Shown one piece after another: positions 35,230 through 46,439 of a stretch of DNA of 64,000 bases (positions are counted from its first letter, which is position 1; each line of letters begins with the position of its first letter). The notes beneath the pieces were generated by a model. The model was not told the origin of the DNA and did not search any database. It saw nothing but the letters and a program-made list of their open reading frames with translations. The DNA comes from Dastarcus helophoroides. Lineage: Eukaryota; Arthropoda; Insecta; Coleoptera; Bothrideridae. The stretch is from contig CM053331.1 in NCBI GenBank assembly GCA_028583605.1, forward strand, positions 3,815,937 through 3,879,936. Direction: 5' to 3'. A program made the position numbers and the translations under genes.

Positions 35230-35746
35230 ATATTTAATTTGTTAATTTAAAAATAAATTCACTTTTAATATTTTTGCTAACAATCGTTCATCTCTATTTA
35301 AACGCCACAAGTCTCTATTACAATAAATCAGAGCTTTAATAATACCAAATTAATGAAGGTTAAAAATGTTTGTGACAATCATGTGTATCAACTTTAAACA
35401 TGAAAATCATAAACGAAATTATTTGAGGGTTATCTTTAGGTTAAATTATTTCTGTCCTTTTTATTTAAGACTTATATTTAAATAACTTTCAGAAACAATA
35501 TTCATTAAAATGTATATTTAAAAGGTTTTACGGTAATTGTTGGTTATATTTATTTTAAAAATACTTTCTACAACATTGATGTTAAAACAATATTTTTGCT
35601 TTTATGCGTTTAATTTAATTATTATTAATCCTTATTGATAAATTTTATCAATGTTAACATTGAAGCCAATAGTAAGTTTTTATGAACGTTGTTAATCTCT
35701 CATTCTCCATTACTTTTCCAAAAACCGTATTATTCAACATTTTACA
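35230..35746. repeat. AT-rich host repeat with TTTTCCAAAAACCGTATTAT copy
   Basis: AT-rich sequence with alternating GTTAATGTT / AACATTGAT phrases; at 35713-35746 it holds the conserved CTTTTCCAAAAACCGTATTA motif, directly before the Helitron insertion. The same host repeat resumes at 37015. Confidence 0.6.
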
Positions 35747-36597
35747 TCTATAATATAAAAATGAATCGCAAAATGTGTTGGTAAGCGCATAACTCAACAA
35801 CGCCTGGACCAATTTGGCCAAATCTTTTTTTAAAATGTTCGTTGAAGTTCAAGGATGGTTTTTACAGCGAGAAAAATTAGAATTATTGCTGGAAAAACCC
35901 TAAAAATAGCCCTTTTCTTTTTCCCATACAAATGATTTGTAACTAAAACGTAGTCAATTTGAGCTTTATTGCTATGGCATAAAGTTCATATTAAATTACA
36001 AGCACTCACTGTTGTCTAAGCAATGTAGGTGTGTTCCTAACGTCAAAGATCATATCTATCAAAACAATGTGCGTGTGTGCGTTAGAGCACAGAATACATA
36101 GTTGGAGGAGTTTAATGTCGCGTTCCGAAACTCGCGTTTCTTTTGTATTAGTTTCGGCACGCGAGATAAAATGCATCAGTTTCCACGTCATTACATCAGT
36201 CAAACAAAAATCGCGTTACCACCCAGGGGCAATCATTAAGTGTTTGTGGTATTAATCTAGAAAACCCATGTTTCTCACATGGTCAATTGTATGTTGCCTG
36301 TTCCCGTGTTGGAAAACCATCAGATTTGTTTATCTATGCGCCAGGTAATCAAACAAAAAACATCGTATACCACAAAGCACTACAATGATAATAATAATAA
36401 TTATAATTCACATGATTAACAATAAAGCGATTACTTACTTTTAAATCCTTATATATGTTTTATTTAATTATTTTTTATTCACAACGCCCTATCACCAGGG
36501 TGACGGTTCTGTTCAGGAGAATTTTTTAAAATACGTAGGCACAAAAACTGCCACATTACAAATCTTTTTGACAGGACGAAGTCTGTCGGGTCAGTTA
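35747..36597 (+). mobile_element. internally deleted Helitron, element 1
   Basis: The element starts with TC (TCTATAATATAAAAATG) after a flanking A. Its 3' end has the Helitron-type hairpin GACAGGACGAAGTCTGTC (36570-36587), followed by GGGTCAGTTA; the usual CTAG is decayed. Near the 5' end are GTAAGCGCATAACTCAACAA and GCCTGGACCAATTTGGCC, phrases typical of arthropod Helitron 5' ends. Inside is a fossil of the helicase C-terminus. At its 3' end a second Helitron begins immediately. The large deletion removes nearly all of the Rep-helicase gene. Confidence 0.85.
36224..36388 (+). pseudogene. C-terminal end of Helitron helicase
   Basis: The frame reads QGQSLSVCGINLENPCFSHG, then QLYVACSRVGKPSDLFIYAP, then GNQTKNIVYHKALQ and a TGA stop. 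The block SHGQLYVACSRVG is helicase motif VI of the PIF1-like helicase domain in Helitron Rep/Hel proteins, and the remaining residues match the usual end of that protein in insects. Only the last ~54 codons remain; no Rep motif or earlier helicase motifs are present upstream, so this is a fossil and not a working protein. Confidence 0.9.
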
Positions 36598-37014
36598 TCT
36601 ATATATATAAAAATCAAACCCGTTTTCCGTTGTCACGACATCACATAAAAACGGCTTGACCGATTTGGCTAATTTTGGTCTTGAATTATTCGTGGAAGTC
36701 CAGGGGAGGTTCTTACGGAGAGATAATTTTAAAAAAATCTTGATAAAGTGTAAAATTAACATCTTTATACTCCCATATACAAACAGTTTGTACTAATACT
36801 TAAAATCCAATTTGAACCTTAATACCATACAGTAAAGTTTAAGTAGGTATTAGTGAAGAGATTTCGGGAAGGCAAAACAATCGAAGACAAACAAAGTGAC
36901 CTTAGTTCTGTCAAACACATTCAATGTCATCATATGTCATTTCATTTAAGCAGCGATAATTATTCTGTTTAAATAAGTTTAAAATCCCCGGTCGAAGACG
37001 GGGCGAGCAGCTAG
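36598..37014 (+). mobile_element. non-autonomous Helitron, element 2
   Basis: Begins TCTATATATATAAAAATC and ends with the hairpin CCCCGGTCGAAGACGGGG (36986-37003), a short GCGAGCAG spacer and CTAG (37011-37014), followed by T. An A at 36597 and T at 37015 give the A|T insertion context of Helitrons. The body has CGGCTTGACCGATTTGGCTA and CGTGGAAGTCCAGGGGAGG, common in insect non-autonomous Helitrons. There is no coding capacity. Confidence 0.9.
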
Positions 37015-37300
37015 TAAGATATAAAAAGTATTCGTTGAAAAAGTTATTAGTTACCAATGTTAATGTTGATATCAATATTAATGTTTTATAAACATTGATA
37101 TTCTTTTATTTTCCATTACTTTTCCAAAAACCGTATTATTCGGCATTTTACATAAGATATAAAAAGTATTCATTGAAAAAGTTATTAGTTACCAATGTTA
37201 ATGTTGTAGAGAATTGTAGTTATAAATGATTAAAAACGTTAGTTAATACTTGAAAAATTGATGTTTATTGTATGACTGACAATATGATGTATATTAATAT
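37015..37300. repeat. host repeat with two AAGATATAAAAAGTATTC copies (empty site)
   Basis: AAGATATAAAAAGTATTCGT directly follows the Helitron pair. The same sequence at 37143-37180 reads CATTTTACATAAGATATAAA without any insertion and is preceded by the same CTTTTCCAAAAACCGTATTA block that precedes the Helitrons at 35.7 kb. It is therefore a paralogous empty site. Confidence 0.85.
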
Positions 37301-37544
37301 AAACAACATTATTATTTCCATATCAACAACGCTCTTCTTTTTCTGACGCGAGCAGCCTCGCCTTTTCAGAAAACCAGCGGTTTTGTGCAGTTGCCGTTTT
37401 GTGTAGCTTTTCTGGTGCAACATGGTGCAACATGCCGCCTGCCTTAAAAGTATTAACTTTTAATGAACATAAATAACAATATTAAAACATAGCCTCAGGT
37501 AAGCGCAAAACTAAACAAGGATTTCTTTAAAGAAAACCAAACAA

Positions 37545-37905
37545 CCACTCACGTCCAGCCTTTTCTTCATCACTTCACTTTTTGGGAATTTCAATGTTCA
37601 GGGCTTTCGCATATTTATAAGCTGATTTTCTAGCATCGGTCCAAGGCCATAAAGCATTTTTAAGTATCTTTGTAAATATTCTACCATTAGGTTTTCTTGT
37701 TATAAAAATTTGTCTCACTGTTGTATTTGGACGATATTCAAATGTTTTCCCTTCGCTCAGAGATTAAAAATTTGAAACAGAATAATAAATATTGTAGTTT
37801 CTAGCTACTTCCCTTAAAGATGAACCACGATTTACTTCTTCTACTGGTGCTTTGACTTCCTCAGAAGTTTTTCTAACACGCTGTGTCTTTTTTATCCAAA
37901 TTCTG
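37545..37905 (-). pseudogene. fossil Tigger/jerky-like (pogo-type DDE_1) transposase, N-terminal part
   Basis: Read on the minus strand, the frame gives RVRKTSEEVKAPVEEVNRGS, then SLREVARNYNIYYSVSNF, which is a pipsqueak-type helix-turn-helix like that of pogo/Tigger and jerky-like proteins (family pattern: S-x-R-x-V-A-x-x-Y-N-I). After a stop it continues with TVRQIFITRKPNGRIFTKIL, WPWTDARKSAYKYAKALNIE and IPKK, then a stop, SDEEKAGREW. The DARKSAYKYAKALNIEIPKK and KAGREW blocks match the CENP-B-like second DNA-binding region of these transposases. At least two stop codons and no catalytic domain nearby show a dead fragment. Confidence 0.7.
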
Positions 37906-38399
37906 GGCTGTATAAAGTATCAAAATAAAATATTAGATGTAGTGAAAGTAGGAGGAATGGGTTATGACCCAAACCTTTTGCTTTGTGTGAACCCATTTTT
38001 CCTGCATGTACACTTATATATATACATATATATATAAAATCACTCTACTTAAATGTAAGAATACTAATCCATCTATTTTAAGTATTAATTAGTACTTTAC
38101 AATATACTCTTGATATAAATAAATTAATTTCTAAAAATGTTATTTAATTAAGGAAATTATTACACTTATAATTAAAATATAAAAACTTACCGTCATCAGC
38201 AAAAAACGTTAGTTATTCATAACACTGAACACAAAACTTTGACACAGCTGCAACTAAAGTGACAGTTTACTTATTAATAGTACCATCCATAGGCCAAATA
38301 ACGATACATAAAATTAATATTCCACAATTTAAATTAAAATAACCCATTTCTCCTGTGACCCATTTCTACCCACTCTCCCCTACTTTGCAAAACCTAGAT

Positions 38400-39326
38400 G
38401 ACTTAAGGCTTTGGATTATTAACGTTATTAATCCTTTATTCTCTAGCACTTTTCCAAAAACCATATTATTCAGCATTTAATATAAAATGTAAAAAGTATT
38501 TATTAAAAAAGTAATAAGTTACCAATGTTGATGTCAATAATAGTGATTTACAAAGGTTAATAATCTTTCATTCTTTATTACTTTTCCAAAAACCGTATTT
38601 GGTATTTATCAAAACATGTAAAAAGTATTGTTGACGTTGATGTTAATAATAATGTTTTATAAACGTTAATAATTGCTTATTCTCCATCACTTTTCCAAAA
38701 ACCGTGTTATTCAGCATTCAACATAAAATAAAAAAAGTATTTACTAAAATGAATATAAGTTACCGATGTTGACAAGAATGTTAATAATAATATAATATTA
38801 ACATTAATAATCTATTATGTTTTATCGGTTTTCCTTGAACAGTATTGTTTAGCATTCAAAATGTAAGAAGTGTTTTATCAAATAGACGAGGTTTACTGGT
38901 CAAATTTTCAAGTGCACGTTAGTTGTAAGTTCCATTTTTAATCATTTTTTTTAAACCATACTATAAAGCACTTTACAAATCTAAACACTTTTGTCCCTAA
39001 AAGAAACTTAAAAATATTTCCTACTTTGCAAAATGTAACTTAAGGCTTAAAATATTAACGTTAATAATGTTTTATTCTTCTTCACTTTTTCGAAAACTAT
39101 ATTATTTAGCAGGTAACATAAAATGTAAAATGTATTTGTCAAAAAAATAGTAAGTTACTAATGTTAATGTCAATAATATTGTTTAACGAACGTTAGCAAT
39201 CTTATTTTTTGCATTACTTTTCCAAAAACCGTGTTTGACATTTTTTATAAAATGTTAAAATTATTTATTAAAAAACTATAAGTTACCGATGTTGACGTTC
39301 ATGTTAATAATAATATTTTGTAAACA
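38400..39326 (+). repeat. array of 110-140-bp repeats carrying the TTTTCCAAAAACCGTA motif
   Basis: Copies of a unit made of CACTTTTCCAAAAACCGTAT, TATTCAGCATTTAACATAAA, ATGTAAAAAGTATTTATTAA and AAGTTACCAATGTTGATGTT begin near 38449, 38580, 38690, 38825, 39085 and 39228. They vary in conservation, but the CCAAAAACCGTA core is the best conserved part. No coding sense. Confidence 0.8.
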
Positions 39327-41760
39327 TTAACCCTTCTTTGCATAATGATGAAAATTTTAATCATAATATTTAGTCAACAAAAAAAGGTACTCAAAACCCT
39401 TGTACTGTAAATTTGTTGTTGCTGGCAACTTTTTAAGCGACTATAGCGTACAACAAAACGCAGTTGTCAAAAAATAGTAAACGTCACTGTTAATTACCAG
39501 GCTTAGAACTTGTCATTCCGCTGTTTGTTGTGACTGGAAGAAAGAAGTGATATTTTAAATTGTTTTAAGGAAATAAACGGAGATATAAAATACAAGAAAA
39601 GTGAACATGAGTGGAAAAAAGGTTTGTTTTCATGTTTTTGTTATTTTATGTACAATTTATATCAAAACAGTGTGAATACATTTCTCGAAACTATGTGATG
39701 GAAATTTACATCACTGTGCAGTAACTTCACTTGTAATGTATGGCAATTTTTTTTTGTAAATGTTTATTTTATGTTGTTTTTTAGGGAAACTTGAATGAAA
39801 GAGATATTGAAGATTATCTTAGTAAGTTAGAAGGCAGTTGGCTCTCAGAAGATGGCCTTGATGACCAAGATTCCGACGATGAAAACCGCGATGCTGATGA
39901 AGTTATAAGAGTGTTGCAGGAGAACGAGGATGATGATGATGATGTGGATGAAACTGCTGACATTGATCCCCCTCTTGTAGAACCAGAAGATCAAGAATCC
40001 TCTCACCCATCAACATCATCCAATTTGCAGTCTTCATCCAGTTTTCCATTTGACAAAAGAAGCTTAATTTGGAAAAAAAGGAATCTGGTGTATGATACAG
40101 ATAAAATTACTTTCTTGGGGAGTTCTACTGCTTTAGGCAATCTATCACACCTAGAAACTCCATATCAATGTTTTAACCATTTTATCACTAAAGATTTTAT
40201 CAAAACATTAGTAGAGGAGACAAATTTATATATAATACAGAGTAATTCTAGTTCATCTATAACATTTACAGAATATGATTTGTATAAGTTCTTTGGTATA
40301 TTATTATACATGTCAGTAATCAAATTTCCTAGCACAAGATCATACTGGTCGCCCAAGTTTGGATATGAGCCCATTTCTTCAACAATGCCACTAAACAAGT
40401 TTGAGAAAATAAAGTTATCATTACATTTTAATAACAATGATCTTCACAAACCTATAGGTCATCCAGAACATGACAGGCTTTATAAAATCCGCCCTGTTAT
40501 CAAGCATCTCAATGAGAGGTTTGCCACAGTGCCAATGAATCAAAGACTTTCTGTGGATGAACAGATGTGTTCTACCAAAATAGGGCATTTTTTAAAACAG
40601 TATCTGCCTAAGAAGCCCCATAAATGGGGCTTCAAATTGTATGTTCTCTGTGATTTGATGGAATATGCCCACAAGTTTGAGGTATATTCTGGACAAGAGA
40701 ATACAGAGAAACTCCCAGATGAACCAGATATTGGTGCAACAGGAAATGTTGTAGTTCGTTTGCTTCGAGGAGTGCCAAGAAACCAAAACCACATCATATA
40801 CTTTGATAATTTTTATACCTCTTTGCCATTGGTAGTTTTTTTAGCTAAATCAGGAATTCACAAAGTGGAAACTGTGCAACAAAACAGGATACCAAATAAT
40901 AAACTTCCAGAGAAGAAAAATTTCATGAAAAAATCTGTGCCCAGAGGTAGTTTTGAGAAAAGAGTGTCTGTGAATGATAGTATAGATTTGAGTTGTGTGG
41001 CTTGAAAAGATAATAAGATAGTAACCCTGTTATCTTCTTATTCTGGAGCATTGCCTGTAACTAAAGTCAATAGATTTGACAGGACAACAAATAAAAAAAT
41101 TGATATTACTTGCCCGTTTATTGTCCAAGAGTACAATAAACATATGGGAGGAGTAGATCTCATGGATAGCTTTTTGGGCAGAAATCATATAAAAATGAGG
41201 TCTAAAAAGTGGTATTTGCGTATTTTTTTTCATCTATTTGATCTAGCTATTATAAACTCTTGGATTATTTATAAAAAAAATGCTCAAGAAAGAGGTGAAC
41301 CTAAAAAGAGTCTGCTTACAATGGGCCAATTCAGAAATGAATTGGCCTTTGTGCTATGCAACAGAGGAACCTCCAAAGAAGCTAAAAGAGGGCGTCCTAG
41401 TACCAGTTTACTAGAAAAAGAACTACAATCAAAAAAAAAGAAAAGGTTCTCCAGCTCCACCACCTCCAAAAGACATAAGAAAAGATGGTGCTGAACATTG
41501 GCCAAAAGTAGGTGGGTCACTCCGGTGCAAATTTCCCAAATGTAAAGGTTATTCCACAATTTCGTGTATTAAATGTGGCGTCAATTTGTGCTTAAATAAA
41601 AATAATAATTGTTTTTTAAATTATCATAAAGAATAAAGAAGATTGAGTAAATAATATTTTTTTTATTTATTTAGTACTGAGCTAAATATGTAACAATGCA
41701 TGATGATGTAAATTTCCATCATATTGTTTTTTACATAATACATATTTTTATTTACACTAG
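39327..41760 (+). mobile_element. piggyBac-like transposon, nearly intact
   Basis: TTAACCCTTCTTTGCATAAT at 39327 fits a TTAA target followed by a CCCTT-type piggyBac end. The element carries a two-exon transposase gene (39607-41636). An internal inverted repeat is visible: ATGTGATGGAAATTTACATCA near 39693 against its complement near 41703-41724, the sort of subterminal repeat piggyBac elements have. The exact right end with its TTAA is not settled; it lies close to the start of the 163-bp satellite at about 41.76 kb. Confidence 0.75.
39607..41636 (+). pseudogene. piggyBac transposase, one stop and one frameshift
   Basis: A short first exon (ATG at 39607, MSGKK, donor AAG|GTTTGT) joins at 39785 (TTTTAG|GGAAAC) to the main exon in phase. 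The N-terminus is acidic ([14 protein letters not shown]), as in this family. The catalytic Asp residues are visible: SVDEQM (40556), [11 protein letters not shown] (40805) and GGVDLMD (41156, 41165), in the usual DDE-like order of piggyBac. A single in-frame TGA at 41003 stands where the family has Trp before KDN. A one-base shift in the A-run near 41431-41440 separates the frame from the Cys-rich C-terminal zinc-binding tail (RCKFPKCKGYSTISCIKCG), which runs to TAA at 41634. Total length would be about 615 codons, normal for piggyBac. Codon 1 choice rests on the exon join. Confidence 0.92.
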
Positions 41761-44700
41761 AATTTTTTAAACATTTTAACTTTGTTTATACAATATTTTA
41801 TTGAAATAGATGAAGCTAGCGTTAAAAACAAAGCAATGATAAAATTTTGTTAATATTGCTTACGAATTGGTGGATAAGTTTGACCCATACATTTTTTAGC
41901 TTTTTATTGTTTAACCACGAACGAATTTTTCAAACATTTTAACATTGTTCAAACAATATTTTATTAAAATGGATGAAGCTAGCGTTAAAAACAAAGCAAT
42001 GATAAAATTTTGTTACTATTGCTTACGGATTGGTGGATAAGTTTGACCCATACATTTTTTAGCTTTTTATTGTTTAACCACGAACAAATTTTTTAAACAT
42101 TTTAACATTGTTCAAACAATATTTTATTAAAATGGATAAAGCTAGCGTTAAAAACGAAGCAATGATAAAATTTTGTTAATATTGCTTACGAATTGGTGGA
42201 TAAGTTTGACCCATACATTTTTTAGCTTTTTATTGTTTAACCACGAACGAATTTTTTAAACATTTTAACATTGTTTATACAATATTTTATTGAAATAGAT
42301 GAAGCTAGCGTTAAAAACAAAGCAATGATAAAATTTTGTTAATATTGCTTACGAATTGGTGGATAAGTTTGACCCATATATTTTTTAGCTTTTTATTGTT
42401 TAACCACGAACGAATTTTTTAAACATTTTAACATTGTTCAAACAATATTTTATTAAAATGGATAAAGCTAGCGTTAAAAACAAAGCAATGATAAAATTTT
42501 GTTATTATTGCTTACGAATTGGTGGATAAGTTTGACCCATACATTTTTTAGCTTTTTATTGTTTAACCACGAACGAATTTTTTAAACATTTTAACTTTGT
42601 TTATACAATATTTTATTGAAATAGATGAAGCTAGCGTTAAAAACAAAGCAATGATAAAATTTTGTTAATATTGCTTACGAATTGGTGGATAAGTTTGACC
42701 CATATATTTTTTAGCTTTTTATTGTTTAACCACGAACGAATTTTTTAAACATTTTAACTTTGTTTATACAATATTTTATTGAAATAGATGAAGCTAGCGT
42801 TAAAAACAAAGCAATGATAAAATTTTGTTAATATTGCTTACGAATTGGTGGATAAGTTTGACCCATATATTTTTTAGCTTTTTATTGTTTAACCACGAAC
42901 GAATTTTTCAAACATTTTAACATTGTTTATACAATATTTTATTGAAATAGATGAAGCTAGCGTTAAAAACAAAGCAATGATAAAATTTTGTTAATATTGC
43001 TTACGAATTGGTGGATAAGTTTGACCCATATATTTTTTAGCTTTTTATTGTTTAACCACGAACGAATTTTTTAAACATTTTAACATTGTTCAAACAATAT
43101 TTTATTAAAATGGATAAAGCTAGCGTTAAAAACAAAGCAATGATAAAATTTTGTTATTATTGCTTACGGATTGGTGAATAAGTTTGACCCATACATTTTT
43201 TAGCTTTTTATTGTTTAACCACGAACGAATTTTTTAAACATTTTAACTTTGTTTATACAATATTTTATTGAAATAGATGAAGCTAGCGTTAAAAACAAAG
43301 CAATGATAAAATTTTGTTAATATTGCTTACGAATTGGTGGATAAGTTTGACCCATACATTTTTTAGCTTTTTATTGTTTAACCACGAACGAATTTTTCAA
43401 ACATTTTAACATTGTTCAAACAATATTTTATTAAAATGGATAAAGCTAGCGTTAAAAACAAAGCAATGATAAAATTTTGTTAATATTGCTTACGAATTGG
43501 TGGATAAGTTTGACCCATACATTTTTTAGCTTTTTATTGTTTAACCACGAACGAATTTTTTAAACATTTTAACATTGTTCAAACAATATTTTATTAAAAT
43601 GGATGAAGCTAGCGTTAAAAACGAAGCAATGATAAAATTTTGTTAATATTGCTTACGAATTGGTGGATAAGTTTGACCCATACATTTTTTAGCTTTTTAT
43701 TGTTTAACCACGAACGAATTTTTTAAACATTTTAACTTTGTTTATACAATATTTTATTGAAATAGATGAAGCTAGCGTTAAAAACAAAGCAATGATAAAA
43801 TTTTTTTACTATTGCTTACGGATTGGTGGATAAGTTTGACCCATACATTTTTTAGCTATTTATTGTTTAACCACGAACAAATTTTTTTAGCATTTTAACA
43901 TTGTTTAAAAAATATTTTATTAAAATGGATAAAGCTAGCGTTAAAAACGAAGCAATGATAAAATTTTGTTAATATTGCTTACGAATTGGTGGATAAGTTT
44001 GACCCATACATTTTTTAGCTTTTTATTGTTTAACCACGAACGAATTTTTTAAACATTTTAACTTTGTTTATACAATATTTTATTGAAATAGATGAAGCTA
44101 GCGTTAAAAACAAAGCAATGATAAAATTTTGTTAATATTGCTTACGGATTGGTGGATAAGTTTGACCCATACATTTTTTAGCTTTTTATTGTTTAACCAC
44201 AAACAAATTTTTTAAACATTTTAACATTGTTTAAACAATATTTTATTAAAATGGATGAAGCTAGCGTTAAAAACAAAGCAATGATAAAATTTTTTTACTA
44301 TTGCTTACGGATTGGTGGATAAGTTTGACCCATACATTTTTTAGCTATTTATTGTTTAACCACGAACAAAGTTTTTAAACATTTTAACATTGTTTAAAAA
44401 ATATTTTATTAAAATGGATGAAGTTATCGTTAAAAACGAAGCAATGATAAAATTTTGTTATTATTGCTTACGGATTGGTGGATAAGTTTGACCCATACAT
44501 TTTTTAGCTTTTTATTGTTTAACCACAAACAAAGTTTTTAAACATTTTAACTTTGTTTATACAATATTTTATTGAAATAGATGAAGCTAGCGTTAAAAAC
44601 GAAGCAATGATAAAATTTTGTTAATATTGCTTACGAATTGGTGGATAAGTTTGACCCATACATTTTTTAGCTTTTTATTGTTTAACCACGAACGAATTTT

Positions 44701-45970
44701 TTAAACATTTTAACTTTGTTTATACAATATTTTATTGAAATAGATGAAGCTAGCGTTAAAAACGAAGCAATGATAAAATTTTGTTATTATTGCTTACGAA
44801 TTGGTGGATAAGTTTGACCCATATATTTTTTAGCTTTTTATTGTTTAACCACAAACAAAGTTTTTAAACATTTTAACATTGTCTAAACAATATTTTATTA
44901 AAATGGATGAAACTAGCGTTAAAAACGAAGCAATAATAAAATTTTGTTATTATTGCTTACGGATTGGTAGATAAGTTTAACCCATACATTTTTTAGCTTT
45001 TTATTGTTTTACCACGAACAAATTTTTAAAACATTTTAACATTGTTTATACAATATTTTATTGAAATAGATGAAGCTAGCGTTTAAAAACAAAGCAATGA
45101 TAAAATTTTGTTATTATTGCTTACGAATTGGTGGATAAGTTTGACCCATACATTTTTTAGCTTTTTATTGTTTAACCACGAACGAATTTTTTTAACATTT
45201 TAACATTGTTTAAACAATATTTTATTAAAATGGATAAAGCTAGCGTTAAAAACAAAGCAATGATAAAATTTTGTTATTATTGCTTACGGATTGGTGAATA
45301 AGTTTGACCCATACATTTTTTAGCTTTTTATTGTTTAACCACGAACGAATTTTTTAAACATTTTAACTTTGTTTATACAATATTTTATTGAAATAGATGA
45401 AGCTAGCGTTTAAAAATAAAGCAATGATAAAATTTTGTTATTATTGCTTACGGATTGGTGGATAAGTTTGACCCATATATTTTTTAGCTTTTTATTGTTT
45501 AACCACGAACGAATTTTTCAAACATTTTAACATTGTTCAAACAATATTTTATTAAAATGGATAAAGCTAGCGTTAAAAACGAAGCAATGATAAAATTTTG
45601 TTAATATTGCTTACGAATTGGTGGATAAGTTTGACCCATATATTTTTTAGCTTTTTATTGTTTAACCACGAACGAATTTTTCAAACATTTTAACATTGTT
45701 CAAACAATATTTTATTAAAATGGATAAAGCTAGCGTTAAAAACGAAGCAATGATAAAATTTTGTTAATATTGCTTACGAATTGGTGGATAAGTTTGGCTC
45801 ATACATTTTTAAGCTTTTTATTGTTTAACCACGAACGAATTTTTTAAACATTTTAACATTGTTTATACAATATTTCATTAAAATAGACGTTTAAAAACAA
45901 AGCAATGTTAAAATTTTGATATTATTGCTTACGGATTGCTGAATAAGTTTGACCCATACATCTTTTAGCT
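41760..45970. repeat. 163-bp satellite, about 26 copies
   Basis: Tandem units of 163-164 bp, each with GAAGCTAGCGTTAAAAAC (GCTAGC at 41815, 41978, 42141 and so on), AAAGCAATGATAAAATTTTG, TATTGCTTACGAATTGGTGG, ATAAGTTTGACCCATACATT and TTTTATTGTTTAACCACGAA. Two unit types alternate irregularly: one with TTGTTCAAACAATATTTTAT, one with TTTGTTTATACAATATTTTA and GAAATAGATG. Identity is very high, so the array is young or kept homogeneous. The last two units decay. The array begins at the 3' side of the piggyBac element. Confidence 0.97.
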
Positions 45971-46085
45971 TTTTATTTTCATAGTATGTTCAAAACCAAG
46001 CAAATGCGTCAGAATTTGGTCAATTCAAATTTATAAAGAGCCAGCAGTTGCCCGCAACTTCTTCTGCGTAAAAATTTTTTCAGTT

Positions 46086-46275
46086 ATTTATCATTAGAAT
46101 TCCCGTTAGTTCCTCCGAGACGTCGCCACGGTTCAATCTCGCGGAACTGCAACTTACGCAAACTGTACAAATATTTAGGATATTCCGCCGTCATAAACTT
46201 TATACTTCTTTGTATTTTCTCGGTATCCGTTGGAGACCGAAATACCTCCGAGACGCACTTTGGATATAAATCCTG
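46086..46275 (-). CDS. terminal exon of an unrecognised minus-strand gene
   Basis: On the minus strand, ATTTCACAAAAATGCAG is a plausible acceptor; the frame then reads DLYPKCVSEVFRSPTDTEK, IQRSIKFMTAEYPKYLYSL, RKLQFREIEPWRRLGGTNG and ends in NSNDK and TAA. The fragment is hydrophilic and helix-prone, with balanced codon use and CG-containing codons unlike the AT-rich neighbours. About 110 bases downstream AAAATAAAAAG offers a poly(A) signal. A preceding exon piece ending GACTTTCGAGGGAAG|GTAAAT (minus strand, near 46363) joins in frame (MDFRGK then DLYPKC). Upstream of that only repeats are found, so it may be a detached gene end. No family is recognised; a faint likeness of the KC...KIQRSIKFM stretch to insect chemosensory proteins is too weak to use. 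Confidence 0.5.
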
Positions 46276-46439
46276 CATTTTTGTGAAATATACAAGGAAA
46301 AACACGTAGAGACAATTTATAAAAACGTGTGTCAAGCCGCTTTAGGGAGTATTTACCTTCCCTCGAAAGTCCATATCTGAATCCGAGAAAATATATATCT
46401 TGAAGATTGCTCTTGAAAGATGTAAGAATATCTTTTAAA

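Noticed and set aside
41812..45960. Mini-frame MDEASVKNKAMIKFCYYCLR in the 163-bp satellite
   Set aside because: Many units change TGTTACTAT to TGTTAATAT, giving a stop in the middle, and the ATG is lost in units with GAAATAGATG. No sign of selection for coding.
41760..45970. Could the 163-bp array be a CRISPR array or rRNA spacer?
   Set aside because: Units are contiguous without variable spacers, 163 bp long, in a eukaryotic context, and show no rRNA sequence.
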